A stretch of DNA of 64,000 bases from Phycisphaerales bacterium AB-hyl4 (GCA_041821185.1 JBGUBD010000016.1:1-64000); one strand, 5' to 3'; shown: positions 1-7,940, counted from the stretch's first letter. Translations and numbers: made by a program. Notes: generated by a model not told the origin, from the sequence alone.

Positions 1-70
1 GAGATATGACTTGCTCAATCACACGGATCACGATTGATCCGGATCACGTTGAATCCTCGTGCGTCATGCG

Positions 71-142
71 CAATAGCCTCCCGCGGAAGCGGGGGGTTAG
101 CGCCATGTGGACCGAACCCCTCGCTTCCGCGAGGGGCTATTG
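71..142. repeat. 72-bp double-hairpin repeat, copy 1
   Basis: The element is bounded by CAATAGCC and its complement GGCTATTG. Inside are two GC-rich hairpins, one with CGGAAG at its loop and one with CTTCCG. Two more copies of exactly 72 bp lie at 34008-34079 and 42039-42110. The 70 bases before it show only an imperfect direct repeat of GGATCACG-type words and no gene. Confidence 0.8.
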
Positions 143-183
143 CCGATGACGCCGAGTTTGACACGGCGTCTTCCACCGCCCGC

Positions 184-612
184 CTACGACCCTTCCTCCC
201 CCAGGCTCGTCAGGTCCAGATCGTTATTGGGTATATCGAAGAACCCCCCGGTCACGCGAGCGCCCTCTTCCACGCGAAGCGACAGCGCGAGCAGATCCCC
301 CTTGAACACCGCCTTGGGCCCCAGCCTCACGCCCAGGCCGCCCTGCACCGTCTTGGCATCAATCGCACCTTCGCAATCGATGCCCCCGTGGGCTTCGATC
401 ACCCTTGCGATGATGCGACCTTTCTTCTTCACCACGATCGACCCGCAGGTGCGCACTTCCGTCACCGGCTTGAGTGTGGTCACCACCACGTCGCCGACGA
501 TCACCGGCTTGTAGCAGCCCGGACAAGACGTGGACTGGGCGCGGCCGCTGACATCAAAGCGATGTCGGCAGTGATAACACTGCACCTTGCGTGTCGCCGG
601 TTGCCGCGCCAT
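184..612 (-). CDS. bactofilin-like polymer-forming protein with N-terminal zinc ribbon
   Basis: This is a 142-residue protein. It opens with a zinc-ribbon pattern (CYHC near residue 12, CPGC about 17 residues later), followed by a bactofilin-like beta-helix segment with VGDVVVTTLKPVTEV and short repeating G-x-I turns (GSIVVKKKG, GGIDCEGAIDA, GVRLGPKAVFKGD). The start at 612 is chosen because AGGGAGG lies 3 nt upstream; a longer reading from 651 has no such site. It is the last gene of a minus-strand group behind a second bactofilin and parA. Bactofilins self-assemble into membrane-associated cytoskeletal filaments. The zinc ribbon is an accessory module whose partner cannot be deduced from sequence. 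Confidence 0.75.
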   Translation of the reverse strand: MARQPATRKVQCYHCRHRFDVSGRAQSTSCPGCYKPVIVGDVVVTTLKPVTEVRTCGSIVVKKKGRIIARVIEAHGGIDCEGAIDAKTVQGGLGVRLGPKAVFKGDLLALSLRVEEGARVTGGFFDIPNNDLDLTSLGEEGS

Positions 613-763
613 AGACCTCCCTGAAGCGTTCGCTCGGGACGGAACTACCACGCAAGCAAGACAGACGCATCAACCGCGCAGACAGCGCGCGAGCCCGCCA
701 CGCACCACAGGCGCATGGCCACAACGCGACGCGCAGCGCCGCCTTCAGCTGACGTCGTTCGTC

Positions 764-1255
764 TTACTTACGCGGAGACTGGCCACCACTCCCGCCGCCA
801 CCGGGGCCGCTGGACGCCGCACCACCCGCACCGCCGCCAGCACCGCCGCCGGCACTACCGCCGCCGCCGCTGGACGAGCCGCCGCCGGTCGCGCTACCCG
901 ACTGTTTCTGTGCATCCGGGCCGATGGCCACATGCCCGTGCAACGACGAGCCCTCTGCCATGATCATTTTCGCTGCGACGATGTCGCCCTTGATCTGGCC
1001 CGAGGCGTTGAGCTGGATGCGGTCCTTGCAGTTGACATTGCCTTCGACCAGGCCGTCGACCGCGATGCTGCCCGCGTCGACGTTGGCTTTGCAAAGCGCC
1101 TTCTCAGACACTTTAAGTTCGCCCTGGGCAGTGACTTCGCCCTCGAACTTGCCGTTGATCTTGGCCGACCGCTCGAAGCGCATCTTGCCTTCGATGTGCG
1201 TATCCGCACCGATGATCGTCATTTCGCCATTGGATGTCTGTGGGCTTTCCGCCAT
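764..1255 (-). CDS. bactofilin family cytoskeletal protein
   Basis: This 163-residue protein has a short charged N-terminus, a central bactofilin domain (about residues 13-110; TIIGADTHIEGKM, KINGKFEGEV, VEGNVNCKDRI, GQIKGDIVAAK) and a glycine/serine-rich C-terminal tail of about 50 residues. The domain is a right-handed beta-helix that polymerises into nucleotide-independent filaments at the inner membrane. The start at 1255 is preceded by AAGGAGA with 5-nt spacing; the upstream in-frame GTG at 1300 is less likely. It lies 151 bp from the zinc-ribbon bactofilin and 199 bp from parA, all on the minus strand, suggesting a shared role in cell organisation or segregation. The Gly-rich tail is probably a disordered interaction region. 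Confidence 0.88.
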   Translation of the reverse strand: MAESPQTSNGEMTIIGADTHIEGKMRFERSAKINGKFEGEVTAQGELKVSEKALCKANVDAGSIAVDGLVEGNVNCKDRIQLNASGQIKGDIVAAKMIMAEGSSLHGHVAIGPDAQKQSGSATGGGSSSGGGGSAGGGAGGGAGGAASSGPGGGGSGGQSPRK

Positions 1256-1370
1256 GGGTATCTCCTTGAGTAGCGGGTAAGTAGGAACACGAAACCACAA
1301 TCATAATCCGTGTCGCCATCCGCTGTCGGATGCCCGCAACTCAAGAAAGGGAAATGGCAGGGGAGGGGGG

Positions 1371-1451
1371 GATTTCGGATTTCGAATTTGGAATTTCGGA
1401 TTTGGCTGAGATCGGAAAATCCCAAATCCCAAATCCCAAATCCGAAATTCC
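1371..1451. repeat. inverted array of GAATTTCGGATTT-type repeats downstream of parA
   Basis: The left arm (1371-1405) consists of iterated ATTTCGGATTT/GAATTTGG words. The right arm (about 1417-1451) carries the complementary words (CCCAAATC repeated, then CCGAAATTCC). The two can pair into a long AT-rich hairpin just 3' of the parA stop codon. Related arrays occur at 15520, 16695 and 31361, so this is a dispersed repeat family rather than a local accident. It may also act as a transcript end. Confidence 0.75.
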
Positions 1452-1454
1452 GCT

Positions 1455-2360
1455 TCACCCATGCACCCGGTGGGCCGCGATCGCCTTCGCCAGCGCGACG
1501 TAATCCTTCGCCCCATTGCTTTCCGGTGCATAGCTGAAAATCGACTGGCCGAAGCTCGGGCTCTCCGCCAGCTTGATGTTCCGCCGAACCGCTGGCTGAA
1601 ACACCGCCGCGTCCGCCCAGGGCTGATCCGTCCCCCGCGCCTCTTCGAGAAACGCGTTCAGATCGCCCGCCACTTCGCCTGCCAGCAGCGTGTTCGCTTC
1701 GTGCATGCAGAGCACGATGCCCGCCAGCTTCAGTTGCGGGTTGATGCGCTCGCGCACCATTGTGATCGTCTCCAGCAGCTTGCTCAGCCCCTGCAACGCC
1801 AGGAAGTGCGCCTGCATCGGCACGATCACCTCACGCGCCAGCGTCAGGCCGTTGATCGTCAGCAACCCCAGGCTCGGCGGACAGTCCAGCAACACGTAAT
1901 CAAACTGCGTCACCAGATCCATCGTCTTATCGCGTAGCACGCCCTGCGACTCGCCCGCCGCCGTCCGCTCCGCCAACTCCGCCTCCACGCCCGCGAGGTT
2001 CACCTCCGCAGGCAGCACGCCCAACGTCGGCGTCACCTGCATCACCACCTCCGCCGCCGTCGTGTCATCATCCACCAGCAGGTCGTAGACCGACCGCTCC
2101 AGCTCGTCTGGATTGATGCCCACGTGCAGCGAAAGGTGCGCCTGCGGGTCCAGGTCGATCAGCAGTACACGATGGCCCGCTTCGCTCAACGCAGCGCCGA
2201 CGTTTACCGTCGTCGTCGTCTTCCCGACGCCGCCTTTCTGGTTCATCATCGCAATCACGCGCGGCGGCGAACCGTCAGCGCCCGGCCGACTGACCGCCTG
2301 CCCCGGCTCGCCCGCCTGCTCGGACGATGTCTCCACGGATGGGTCCGCTTGTGTTTCCAT
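1455..2360 (-). CDS. parA: ParA/Soj family ATPase
   Basis: This 301-residue ParA-type ATPase starts with a low-complexity leader of about 33 residues. Then come the deviant Walker A motif KGGVGKTTT (residues 42-50), Walker A' DLDPQ and Walker B-like DYVLLDCPPSLG. ParA proteins form ATP-dependent nucleoid-bound dimers that position chromosome origins or other cargo through a ParB-type partner. No parB homologue is in the window. The neighbours are two bactofilin-type genes, an arrangement reminiscent of Myxococcus, where bactofilins scaffold the ParABS machinery. Orphan ParA proteins can also position other cargo such as chemoreceptors. The family call is secure; the cargo is inference. Confidence 0.93.
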   Translation of the reverse strand: METQADPSVETSSEQAGEPGQAVSRPGADGSPPRVIAMMNQKGGVGKTTTTVNVGAALSEAGHRVLLIDLDPQAHLSLHVGINPDELERSVYDLLVDDDTTAAEVVMQVTPTLGVLPAEVNLAGVEAELAERTAAGESQGVLRDKTMDLVTQFDYVLLDCPPSLGLLTINGLTLAREVIVPMQAHFLALQGLSKLLETITMVRERINPQLKLAGIVLCMHEANTLLAGEVAGDLNAFLEEARGTDQPWADAAVFQPAVRRNIKLAESPSFGQSIFSYAPESNGAKDYVALAKAIAAHRVHG

Positions 2361-2443
2361 AAGAAAGCGACGCCTCCCTGCGTCCCGCGTAAATCACTGC
2401 TCCACCACGACGGGCCGCCAGTATATCACGCCCCCACCCCAAA

Positions 2444-2520
2444 GCCCACGGATGCCCCTCCGTGGGTGCCCCCAACTAGAAACTAGAAACCAGAAACCAG
2501 AAACCAGAAACCCCCCGCCC
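2444..2520. repeat. CCCACGGA hairpin plus AGAAACC tandem tail
   Basis: A short palindrome (GCCCACGGA ... TCCGTGGGT, 2444-2467) is followed by seven tandem degenerate units of AGAAACC/AGAAACT (2474-2520). The same hairpin-then-tail composite recurs at 7941, 9183 and 61629. Confidence 0.8.
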
Positions 2521-2559
2521 CCTTGCCGCTTCGCCGTCCACCCGTTATGGTGGCTCTTG

Positions 2560-2830
2560 CACGCAACAGGTGCGCCCCATCGCCCGAGCATGGCGAGGGG
2601 TCGTGAAAAGGGAAGTGAGGTGCGCGAGCCACGCGGTTGCAAAATCGCTTGCTCGCAACTCCTCCGCGGACGCGCCGCCGTAATGAGCGGCCCGTTGGCC
2701 ACGTGTCACCCGACACGCGCCGCCGGGCACGCGTCTCGCTCGAATGCCACTGCCTCACCCCGCAACGGGGTTGCCAGGCGGGAAGGTGAGCGGGACGTGC
2801 TCTAAGCCGGAAGACCTGCCTGATGTGATG
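2560..2830 (+). promoter_or_regulatory. cobalamin (B12) riboswitch
   Basis: The conserved cobalamin-aptamer blocks occur in order. They are AGGTGC near 2569, AAAAGGGAAG (2605-2614) with a following GAGGTG, CGCGG...CGCCGCCGTAATGAGCGG (about 2665-2690), GCCACTG (2746-2752), GGCGGGAAGG (2777-2786) and the B12-box end AAGCCGGAAGACCTGCC (2804-2820). It precedes the PEP-CTERM gene at 2986 by about 155 nt, so B12 most likely represses the downstream surface-protein cluster. Peripheral helices differ in length from classical E. coli btuB, but the core is convincing by eye. Confidence 0.85.
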
Positions 2831-2836
2831 CCTGGT

Positions 2837-2931
2837 GTCCTCGCGAAAAGGACAACGCCGGGCAGGTCGTTGCACTCGCACCCCCTTGGCGAGCGTCACA
2901 CTGCTCTGGTTCCCCGCGAGGACGTGTTTTT
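2837..2931 (+). terminator. candidate expression-platform terminator of the B12 riboswitch
   Basis: GTCCTCGCG (2837-2845) is the exact complement of CGCGAGGAC (2915-2923), and the second arm is followed by GTG and a T5 run (2927-2931). The intervening 69 nt contains smaller hairpins. The position, between the aptamer end and the first start codon, suits a transcriptional off-switch. It has not been tested against alternative folds. Confidence 0.5.
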
Positions 2932-2985
2932 CTGCACGGAATCGAGGGGATATGCCCTGCGCGAAACAGGGCTGGGAGACGCTTC

Positions 2986-3807
2986 ATGCATCGTGTATCT
3001 ATTGTTGGTTCCGCTGTCCTCTGCGCGGGCGTGCTGTCACTTGGCGGCGCTGTCTGGGCAGGCCCGTTCGCACCCGCCGCCGGCGAGCCGGGTTCGACCG
3101 CCATTCACATGAGCGACCCGAGCTTCATCGGATGGGCGACCGACGTCGCTGAGATCGTCCGCGGGCCAGTCGACATCGACGACCCCGACGGCGAAAAAGC
3201 TTCCTACGGCGACCCGAGCATCGCACTCGGCCCCGCCAACGGCACAGCCGGCAGTGTCGTCAGCCTCGGCGACGGCGGACACATCACCCTCACCTTCAGC
3301 CAGCCGATTACCAACGGCCCCGGCTACGACTTCGCCGTCTTCTCCAACGCCTTCAGCGATACCTACCTCGAACTCGCTTTCGTCGAAGTCAGCTCCGACG
3401 GCGAAAACTTCATCCGATTCCCCAACTTCTCGCTCACCGAAGACCCCATCGAATTCTGGGGCGCGATGATGGATCCCACAAACATCTACGGCTACGCAGG
3501 TAAATACCGCGCCGGCTACGGCACGCCATTCGACCTTGACGAACTCATCGGGCAACCCGGCGTCGACGGCGTGCTCGATGTCGACAACGTCACCCACGTC
3601 CGCATCGTCGACGTCGTCGGCGACGGATCGACCTACGACTTCGACGGCAACCCCGTCTATCACCCACACCCCACGCCATTCAACACCGGCGGCTTCGACC
3701 TCGACGCCGTCGGCGTGATCAACGTCGTCCCCGAGCCCGGCACGATCGCCATGCTGCTCGTCAGCGGTTCGCTCGTCGCCCTCCGCCGTCGCCGACGCCT
3801 CGCATAA
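2986..3807 (+). CDS. B12-riboswitch-controlled PEP-CTERM cell-surface protein
   Basis: This is a 273-residue exported protein. It has a signal peptide (about residues 1-26, ending AVWAG) and a beta-rich extracellular domain containing YGDPSIALGP, SLGDGGHITLTF, GPGYDFAVFSNAF and LAFVEVSSDG. A PEP-CTERM sorting tail follows (VPEPGTIAMLLVSGS, hydrophobic stretch, RRRRR). PEP-CTERM tails direct proteins to an exosortase for surface display. The start has GGGAG 7 nt upstream. It is the first gene after the cobalamin riboswitch. From memory, related domains occur beside B12 TonB receptors in other phyla, which I cannot verify here. The inferred role is capture of corrinoids or a B12-related surface function. 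Confidence 0.8.
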   Translation: MHRVSIVGSAVLCAGVLSLGGAVWAGPFAPAAGEPGSTAIHMSDPSFIGWATDVAEIVRGPVDIDDPDGEKASYGDPSIALGPANGTAGSVVSLGDGGHITLTFSQPITNGPGYDFAVFSNAFSDTYLELAFVEVSSDGENFIRFPNFSLTEDPIEFWGAMMDPTNIYGYAGKYRAGYGTPFDLDELIGQPGVDGVLDVDNVTHVRIVDVVGDGSTYDFDGNPVYHPHPTPFNTGGFDLDAVGVINVVPEPGTIAMLLVSGSLVALRRRRRLA

Positions 3808-3904
3808 CACGCCACCATCCACACGGGGCGGAGCGGGAGTCAGCGCCCTCGTGCCAACATCACGCATCAAACCATCAACATAAACAGCAAAGGAATCAAT
3901 ACCC

Positions 3905-4687
3905 ATGATGACGATTCGACACCTGATGACCACCACGCTCGCCGCCAGCCTGTTCGCCACCGCCGCCAGCGCAAACGTCACGATCGACTACAGCGACCTG
4001 ACCCTGTCGGCCGACAGCTACTACAACGGCAGCGACCAAGCCGGCGGCTTCACCAGCCAGGGCGTGCACTTTAGCAACGACTACAACGCCGCTTGGCAGA
4101 GTTGGTCCGGCTTCGCCTATTCCAACGTCGATGACACGGAAACGGAAAGCATCGGCAGTCAGTACGCCGCCTTCACCGGCTCAGCCCAAAGCGGCGATAT
4201 TTACGCCGTCGGCTACGGCAGTAGCGCCGTCGTCTCGCTGCCCATCGCCACCACCGTCAGCGGCGCTTACTTCACCAACACCACCTACGCTGCGATGTCC
4301 ATGATCGAGGGCGATGCGTTCGCCAAGCAGTTCACCGCCGAGGATGAAGACTGGTTCCGTCTCACCGTGTACGGCCTCGACGCCGGCGGCAACAACGTCG
4401 GCTCGGTCGATCTCTATCTCGCGGACTTCCGCGCGTCCGACCCGGAGGATCACTACATCCTCGAGACCTGGGAATGGGCCGACCTGACCAGCCTCGGCGA
4501 AGTCAGCGCCCTGACGTTCAGCTTCGCCTCATCCGACGTCGGCGACTTTGGCATGAACACGCCCGCCTATTTCGCGATGGACGGCCTCACCCTCGCTGCC
4601 ATCCCCGAGCCTGGCACGTTCGCCCTGCTCGCCGCCGGCTCGCTGCTGGTCATGCGACGCCGACGCGCTCAACGCGCTCGCGCCTAA
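3905..4687 (+). CDS. DUF4465-like PEP-CTERM protein
   Basis: This is a 260-residue secreted protein with a signal peptide (residues 1-23, cleavage near ASA-NV) and a domain matching the DUF4465 pattern: GGFTSQGVHFSNDY, WQSWSGFAYSNV, GSQYAAFTG, then a beta-sandwich-like region to about residue 230. It ends in a PEP-CTERM anchor (IPEPGTFALLAAGSLL, then RRRR). AAGGAA precedes the ATG. It lies 97 bp after the first PEP-CTERM gene and probably shares the B12-riboswitch transcript. Family function is unassigned; by context it may bind corrinoids or be a B12-repressed surface component. Confidence 0.8.
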   Translation: MMTIRHLMTTTLAASLFATAASANVTIDYSDLTLSADSYYNGSDQAGGFTSQGVHFSNDYNAAWQSWSGFAYSNVDDTETESIGSQYAAFTGSAQSGDIYAVGYGSSAVVSLPIATTVSGAYFTNTTYAAMSMIEGDAFAKQFTAEDEDWFRLTVYGLDAGGNNVGSVDLYLADFRASDPEDHYILETWEWADLTSLGEVSALTFSFASSDVGDFGMNTPAYFAMDGLTLAAIPEPGTFALLAAGSLLVMRRRRAQRARA

Positions 4688-4722
4688 ATACGAATCGAAC
4701 GTCAATCTCCGGTGCGCTCGAA

Positions 4723-4745
4723 GCCCACGGCGTCACGCCTTGGGC
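4723..4745. repeat. CCCACGGCGT hairpin (imperfect copy)
   Basis: This is the GCCCACGGCGT ... ACGCC(T)TGGGC palindrome, with one mismatch in the second arm. It lies 3' of the DUF4465-like gene in a 241-bp gap that otherwise holds only a second stem (GCAACCGC with GCGGTTGC, about 4880-4911) just before the next start. Confidence 0.7.
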
Positions 4746-4928
4746 GTCAGCCTCATACACCAAGTTCAAGTGTCATGGGAAATGCGCCTGACACCCCTTG
4801 ATACGCCACCCGGGTCGACGGCGGGGAAACTCGCCTCGACCCTTTCGCAGTACGTCCGGCAGCCACACAAGCACGCCTTCGCAACCGCTCGCGATGTTCG
4901 CAGGCGGTTGCGAGAGGCAAAGACCCCC

Positions 4929-5729
4929 ATGATCACGCCGCGCCCAACCCGCTTCGCTGGCTTCACACTCATCGAGCTGCTCGTGGTGATCAGCATCATC
5001 GCTGTGCTCGTGGGCATCCTCCTCCCCGCCCTCGCCCACGCCCGCGCCGCCGCTCGGCGAGCGGTGTGCGGGTCCAACATCCGCCAGCTCGCCATCGCCA
5101 ACACCACCTACGCCGTCGACCATCGCGACCACTTCGTGCCCGGCATGATCGAGCCGACCAGCATCTACATCAACCTCCGACGCTGGCACGGCGAACGCGA
5201 CCATGAAAACGAAGCCTTCGACCCGACACGCGGACCGCTTTGGCCCTACTTTCAGGTCGACGAGCTGAAAGAATGCCCCAGCTTCGACGATTACGTCGAT
5301 GAACCGGGCCAAAATGCCGCCTTCGAATCAGGTGGCGGCGGCTACGGCTACAACGGCCAATACGTCGGCACGAACAACCTCAACACCGTCGAAAATACCG
5401 CCGGCGCCCGTGTCGACTGGTTCGCTCGTCCCACGCAGACCGTCATGTTCACCGACGCCGCGTTTTCCCGCACCATCGCCGGCTCACCCGCACTCATCGA
5501 ATACTCCTTCGCCACGCCCCCCCAAAACAGCTTCGGCGATGCATACCCCGCCATCCACTTCCGACACCACGGCCGCGCCAGCGTCGCCTGGCTCGACGGC
5601 CACATCAGCCTCGAACAGCTCGACTTCACCCGCGCAGCCCCGGCCTACGGCATCAATCAAGCCCAGAACCGCAAGCTCGCGCTCGGCTGGTTCGGCGATG
5701 ACGACAACACACTCTTCAACCGCGATTGA
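4929..5729 (+). CDS. prepilin-like pseudopilin with H-X9-DG motif (DUF1559-like)
   Basis: This 266-residue protein begins with a type IV prepilin/type II secretion pseudopilin leader: a short basic peptide, the cleavage-methylation motif GFTLIELL, then a hydrophobic helix (VVISIIAVLVGILLPAL). The soluble domain has CGSNIRQLAIANTTYA and ends with the H-X9-DG motif (HHGRASVAWLDGH, about residues 215-227). Planctomycetes carry many such paralogues, presumably processed by a prepilin peptidase and displayed by a secretion system. The upstream extension to 4740 is rejected because it runs through a repeat and a hairpin. Its position behind the B12-controlled genes may be coincidental, since a 241-bp gap separates them. 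Confidence 0.85.
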   Translation: MITPRPTRFAGFTLIELLVVISIIAVLVGILLPALAHARAAARRAVCGSNIRQLAIANTTYAVDHRDHFVPGMIEPTSIYINLRRWHGERDHENEAFDPTRGPLWPYFQVDELKECPSFDDYVDEPGQNAAFESGGGGYGYNGQYVGTNNLNTVENTAGARVDWFARPTQTVMFTDAAFSRTIAGSPALIEYSFATPPQNSFGDAYPAIHFRHHGRASVAWLDGHISLEQLDFTRAAPAYGINQAQNRKLALGWFGDDDNTLFNRD

Positions 5730-5734
5730 ACACC

Positions 5735-6037
5735 ATGCCCGTCACCCATTGCATCTGCACCAACCAGTCGTTCACTTGCCTGCACAGCATCGCTCAACGT
5801 GGCTGCCTCAACCTCGACCAGCTCACCCGCCACACCGGTGCAGGCGACCACTGCGGCCTCTGCAAACCCTACCTCCAGCGAATGCTAAGCACCGGCCAGT
5901 GCACCTTCGCCCCCATCCCCCCGAAGACCACGGATTCAATCCGTGGGCACGCTCGCAAGCATGTCCACAAGCCTTCACAAAAACACACGAGCCGTTTATC
6001 CACTTATGCACATTCAATCCGCACAACCGGTGGATAA
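5735..6037 (+). CDS. BFD-like [2Fe-2S] protein with repeat-derived C-terminus
   Basis: This is a 100-residue ORF whose first 55 or so residues are a BFD-like [2Fe-2S] domain: C6-x-C8 and C40-x2-C43 (TGAGDHCGLCKPYL), the CxC...CxxC spacing of bacterioferritin-associated ferredoxin and related modules. It begins 5 nt after the prepilin stop codon. The last 40 residues, beginning near PPKTTDSIRG, are encoded by a dispersed CCCACGGATT-type palindrome and then by DnaA-box-rich DNA, so they probably arose when a repeat destroyed the original stop. The likely role is electron transfer for iron release or repair, but no partner gene is adjacent. Confidence 0.72.
   Translation: MPVTHCICTNQSFTCLHSIAQRGCLNLDQLTRHTGAGDHCGLCKPYLQRMLSTGQCTFAPIPPKTTDSIRGHARKHVHKPSQKHTSRLSTYAHSIRTTGG
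5928..5947. repeat. CCACGGATT hairpin inside the BFD-like ORF
   Basis: CCACGGATT and AATCCGTGG form a near-perfect palindrome of the same family as those at 7941, 9183, 9590, 41942 and 56902. Here it is read as codons in the C-terminal part of the BFD-like ORF. Confidence 0.75.
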
Positions 6038-6110
6038 AAAAATTCCCGCGTTTTAACGGCTTGTTAATGCACGCCCTGAGTCAACTCAACCCTTGCCATG
6101 CGAGCAATCA
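5960..6110. other. candidate chromosomal origin (oriC): DnaA-box cluster
   Basis: DnaA-box-like 9-mers cluster here: ATGTCCACA (5961-5969), TTATCCACT (5996-6004), TTATGCACA (6004-6012) and TTATCCACC on the minus strand (6029-6037). An A-rich stretch with TTTTAA and TTGTTAA words (6034-6070) could serve as an unwinding element. The cluster is about 430 bp upstream of dnaA, a common oriC position, and parA lies 4 kb away. The rest of the gap up to 6463 holds no convincing ORF; 6150-6246 contains structured segments discussed in the findings. Confidence 0.55.
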
Positions 6111-6463
6111 CGGTTGAACGAATCGCCCCCAACACCTATCTTCACAGTCCGGTGTCAAAGGAATGACGCCCCGTATGACGCAAGGCCGGAGACCGATAAA
6201 GCCGCCTTCCCCAGCCCTGGTATAGCCGGAGGGGAACCAACGCGGCACTCTCCAGAAGGCAGATCCTGCCCGACCCCGGCGATGTTCGCTCATACGGCCC
6301 TTCGGATGGAACCTCGTACATCACAACGCACGGAACGGTTGTCGTATTCGCTGAACCGGCTCGATCGCGATTCAACTGTCGGCTTTCGACACACGATCGC
6401 TACGCTCGAACCCGCCAAGGCGAATAACCCGACTGAGCTTTAACACCGAACGCAGGAGTGCTC

Positions 6464-7921
6464 GTGACCACGGCCACTTCCCCCGATATCGCCCCGCGCA
6501 TTGCCGCTCGACTCGCCCGCACCATCGGCCCCCGCCGATATGCCATGTGGTTCGAGCAATCCGCACGCTTCACCTGCGACCACGACCAGCAGACCCTCCG
6601 CGTCGCCGTCCCCAGCCGGTTCATCGCCGACTGGATCGAACGCAACTTCCGCAAGCAACTCGCCGACGCCGCCCAGCAGGAGCTCGGCCAGCCCCTCGAA
6701 ATCGACCTCCAGGTCACCCCCGACCACTTCCCCGACCAACGCGCCCCCCAAGCCGGTGCGCAGCAAAGCGACGCGCCGGATTCCCCCACACGCAACAACC
6801 CCTCAAGCCCCAAGCCCCAACCCCCAACCCTTCCCCGTAAAACCCAAGCCGCCCGCCACCTCCGCCGCAGCCTCAGCGAGTTCATCGTCGGCCCGTCCAA
6901 CGAGCTCGCCCACGCCGCCGCCTGTCGGCTCGCCGACGCAGACATCGAACCCACCGGCCCGCTGTTCCTCCACGGCGGCTGCGGCCTCGGCAAAACACAC
7001 CTGCTCCAAGGCATCGCCAAACGCCTGTTCGACCAGCAGCCCGACGCCCGCGTTCACTACACCACCGGCGAGCAGTTCACCAACGACTACATCACCGCCG
7101 TCCGCGCCAACAAGCTCGACGCCTTCCGCAAACGCATCCGCCAGCTCGACCTGCTCGCTGTCGACGACATCCACTTCATCGCCAACAAGCAGGCCACGCA
7201 GCAGGAGTTCCTCCACAGCTTCGACCAGATCGAGCTCTGCGGTGCTCGCGTCGTCCTCGCCTCCGACAGCCATCCCAAGGTCATCAAGCAGTTCTCCGAA
7301 GCGCTCGTCAGCCGATGTGTCCGCGGCCTCGTCGTGCAGATCGCTCAGCCCGACACCGCAACCCGCGAGCGCCTCATCGAAGCCCTCGCCAAACGCCGTC
7401 GCCTCGCCATCGCCCCCGAGGTCGTCCAGACCCTTGCCCGCCGAACGCGTGGCTCGGTCCGCGAGATCGAAGGCACGCTCACCAAGCTCCAGGCCATGGC
7501 CGCCATCAACAACCCCAAAACCGCGACGCCCAACGTCGTCGGCCACGCGCTCGTCCATCAACTGTTCAACCACGACGCCGACCTCGCCCCCACAAGGCCC
7601 GTCCGCTTCGAAACCGTCATCGAAACCGTCTGCGAACGCCTCGGCGTCGACCGCGCCGAAGTGCTTGGCCGAAGCCGAAGCCAGCTCGCCGTGCTCGGCC
7701 GAACGCTCACCATCCACCTCACCCGCGACCTCACCTCCATGAGCTATCCCGAAATCGCCCGCGCCATGGGAAACCGCAATCACTCCACCGTCATCACCGC
7801 CGCCAAGCGCATCCTCGGCCAGCTCGAAGCCAATCCCAACACCCCCGTCCCCACCGAAACCCAGGCCGACTCCCTCCGCGACCTCGTCGACGACCTCCGC
7901 CAAACCCTACGCCGCGCCTGA
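6464..7921 (+). CDS. dnaA: chromosomal replication initiator DnaA
   Basis: This 485-residue initiator has an N-terminal domain I (about 1-85) and a proline-rich linker (about 95-130). The AAA+ domain carries Walker A GGCGLGKTHLLQG (near residue 170) and Walker B LLAVDDIHF. The C-terminal DNA-binding domain carries the DnaA signature DLTSMSYPEIARAMGNRNHS. GTG at 6464 is preferred because AGGAG ends 5 nt upstream; the in-frame GTG at 6458 overlaps that site. It binds DnaA boxes and melts oriC. The linker segment encoding SSPKPQPPTLP is a CCCCAAG-type dispersed repeat (6801-6830), tolerated because domain II is unstructured. The DnaA-box cluster at 5960-6110 lies upstream. Confidence 0.97.
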   Translation: MTTATSPDIAPRIAARLARTIGPRRYAMWFEQSARFTCDHDQQTLRVAVPSRFIADWIERNFRKQLADAAQQELGQPLEIDLQVTPDHFPDQRAPQAGAQQSDAPDSPTRNNPSSPKPQPPTLPRKTQAARHLRRSLSEFIVGPSNELAHAAACRLADADIEPTGPLFLHGGCGLGKTHLLQGIAKRLFDQQPDARVHYTTGEQFTNDYITAVRANKLDAFRKRIRQLDLLAVDDIHFIANKQATQQEFLHSFDQIELCGARVVLASDSHPKVIKQFSEALVSRCVRGLVVQIAQPDTATRERLIEALAKRRRLAIAPEVVQTLARRTRGSVREIEGTLTKLQAMAAINNPKTATPNVVGHALVHQLFNHDADLAPTRPVRFETVIETVCERLGVDRAEVLGRSRSQLAVLGRTLTIHLTRDLTSMSYPEIARAMGNRNHSTVITAAKRILGQLEANPNTPVPTETQADSLRDLVDDLRQTLRRA

Positions 7922-7940
7922 CCCCCGCCCCCACTTTAAA

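Noticed and set aside
5299..6117. A 272-codon plus-strand frame covering the prepilin 3' half and BFD-like gene
   Set aside because: It is out of frame with two recognisable genes and has only Ser/Thr/Pro-rich low-complexity content.
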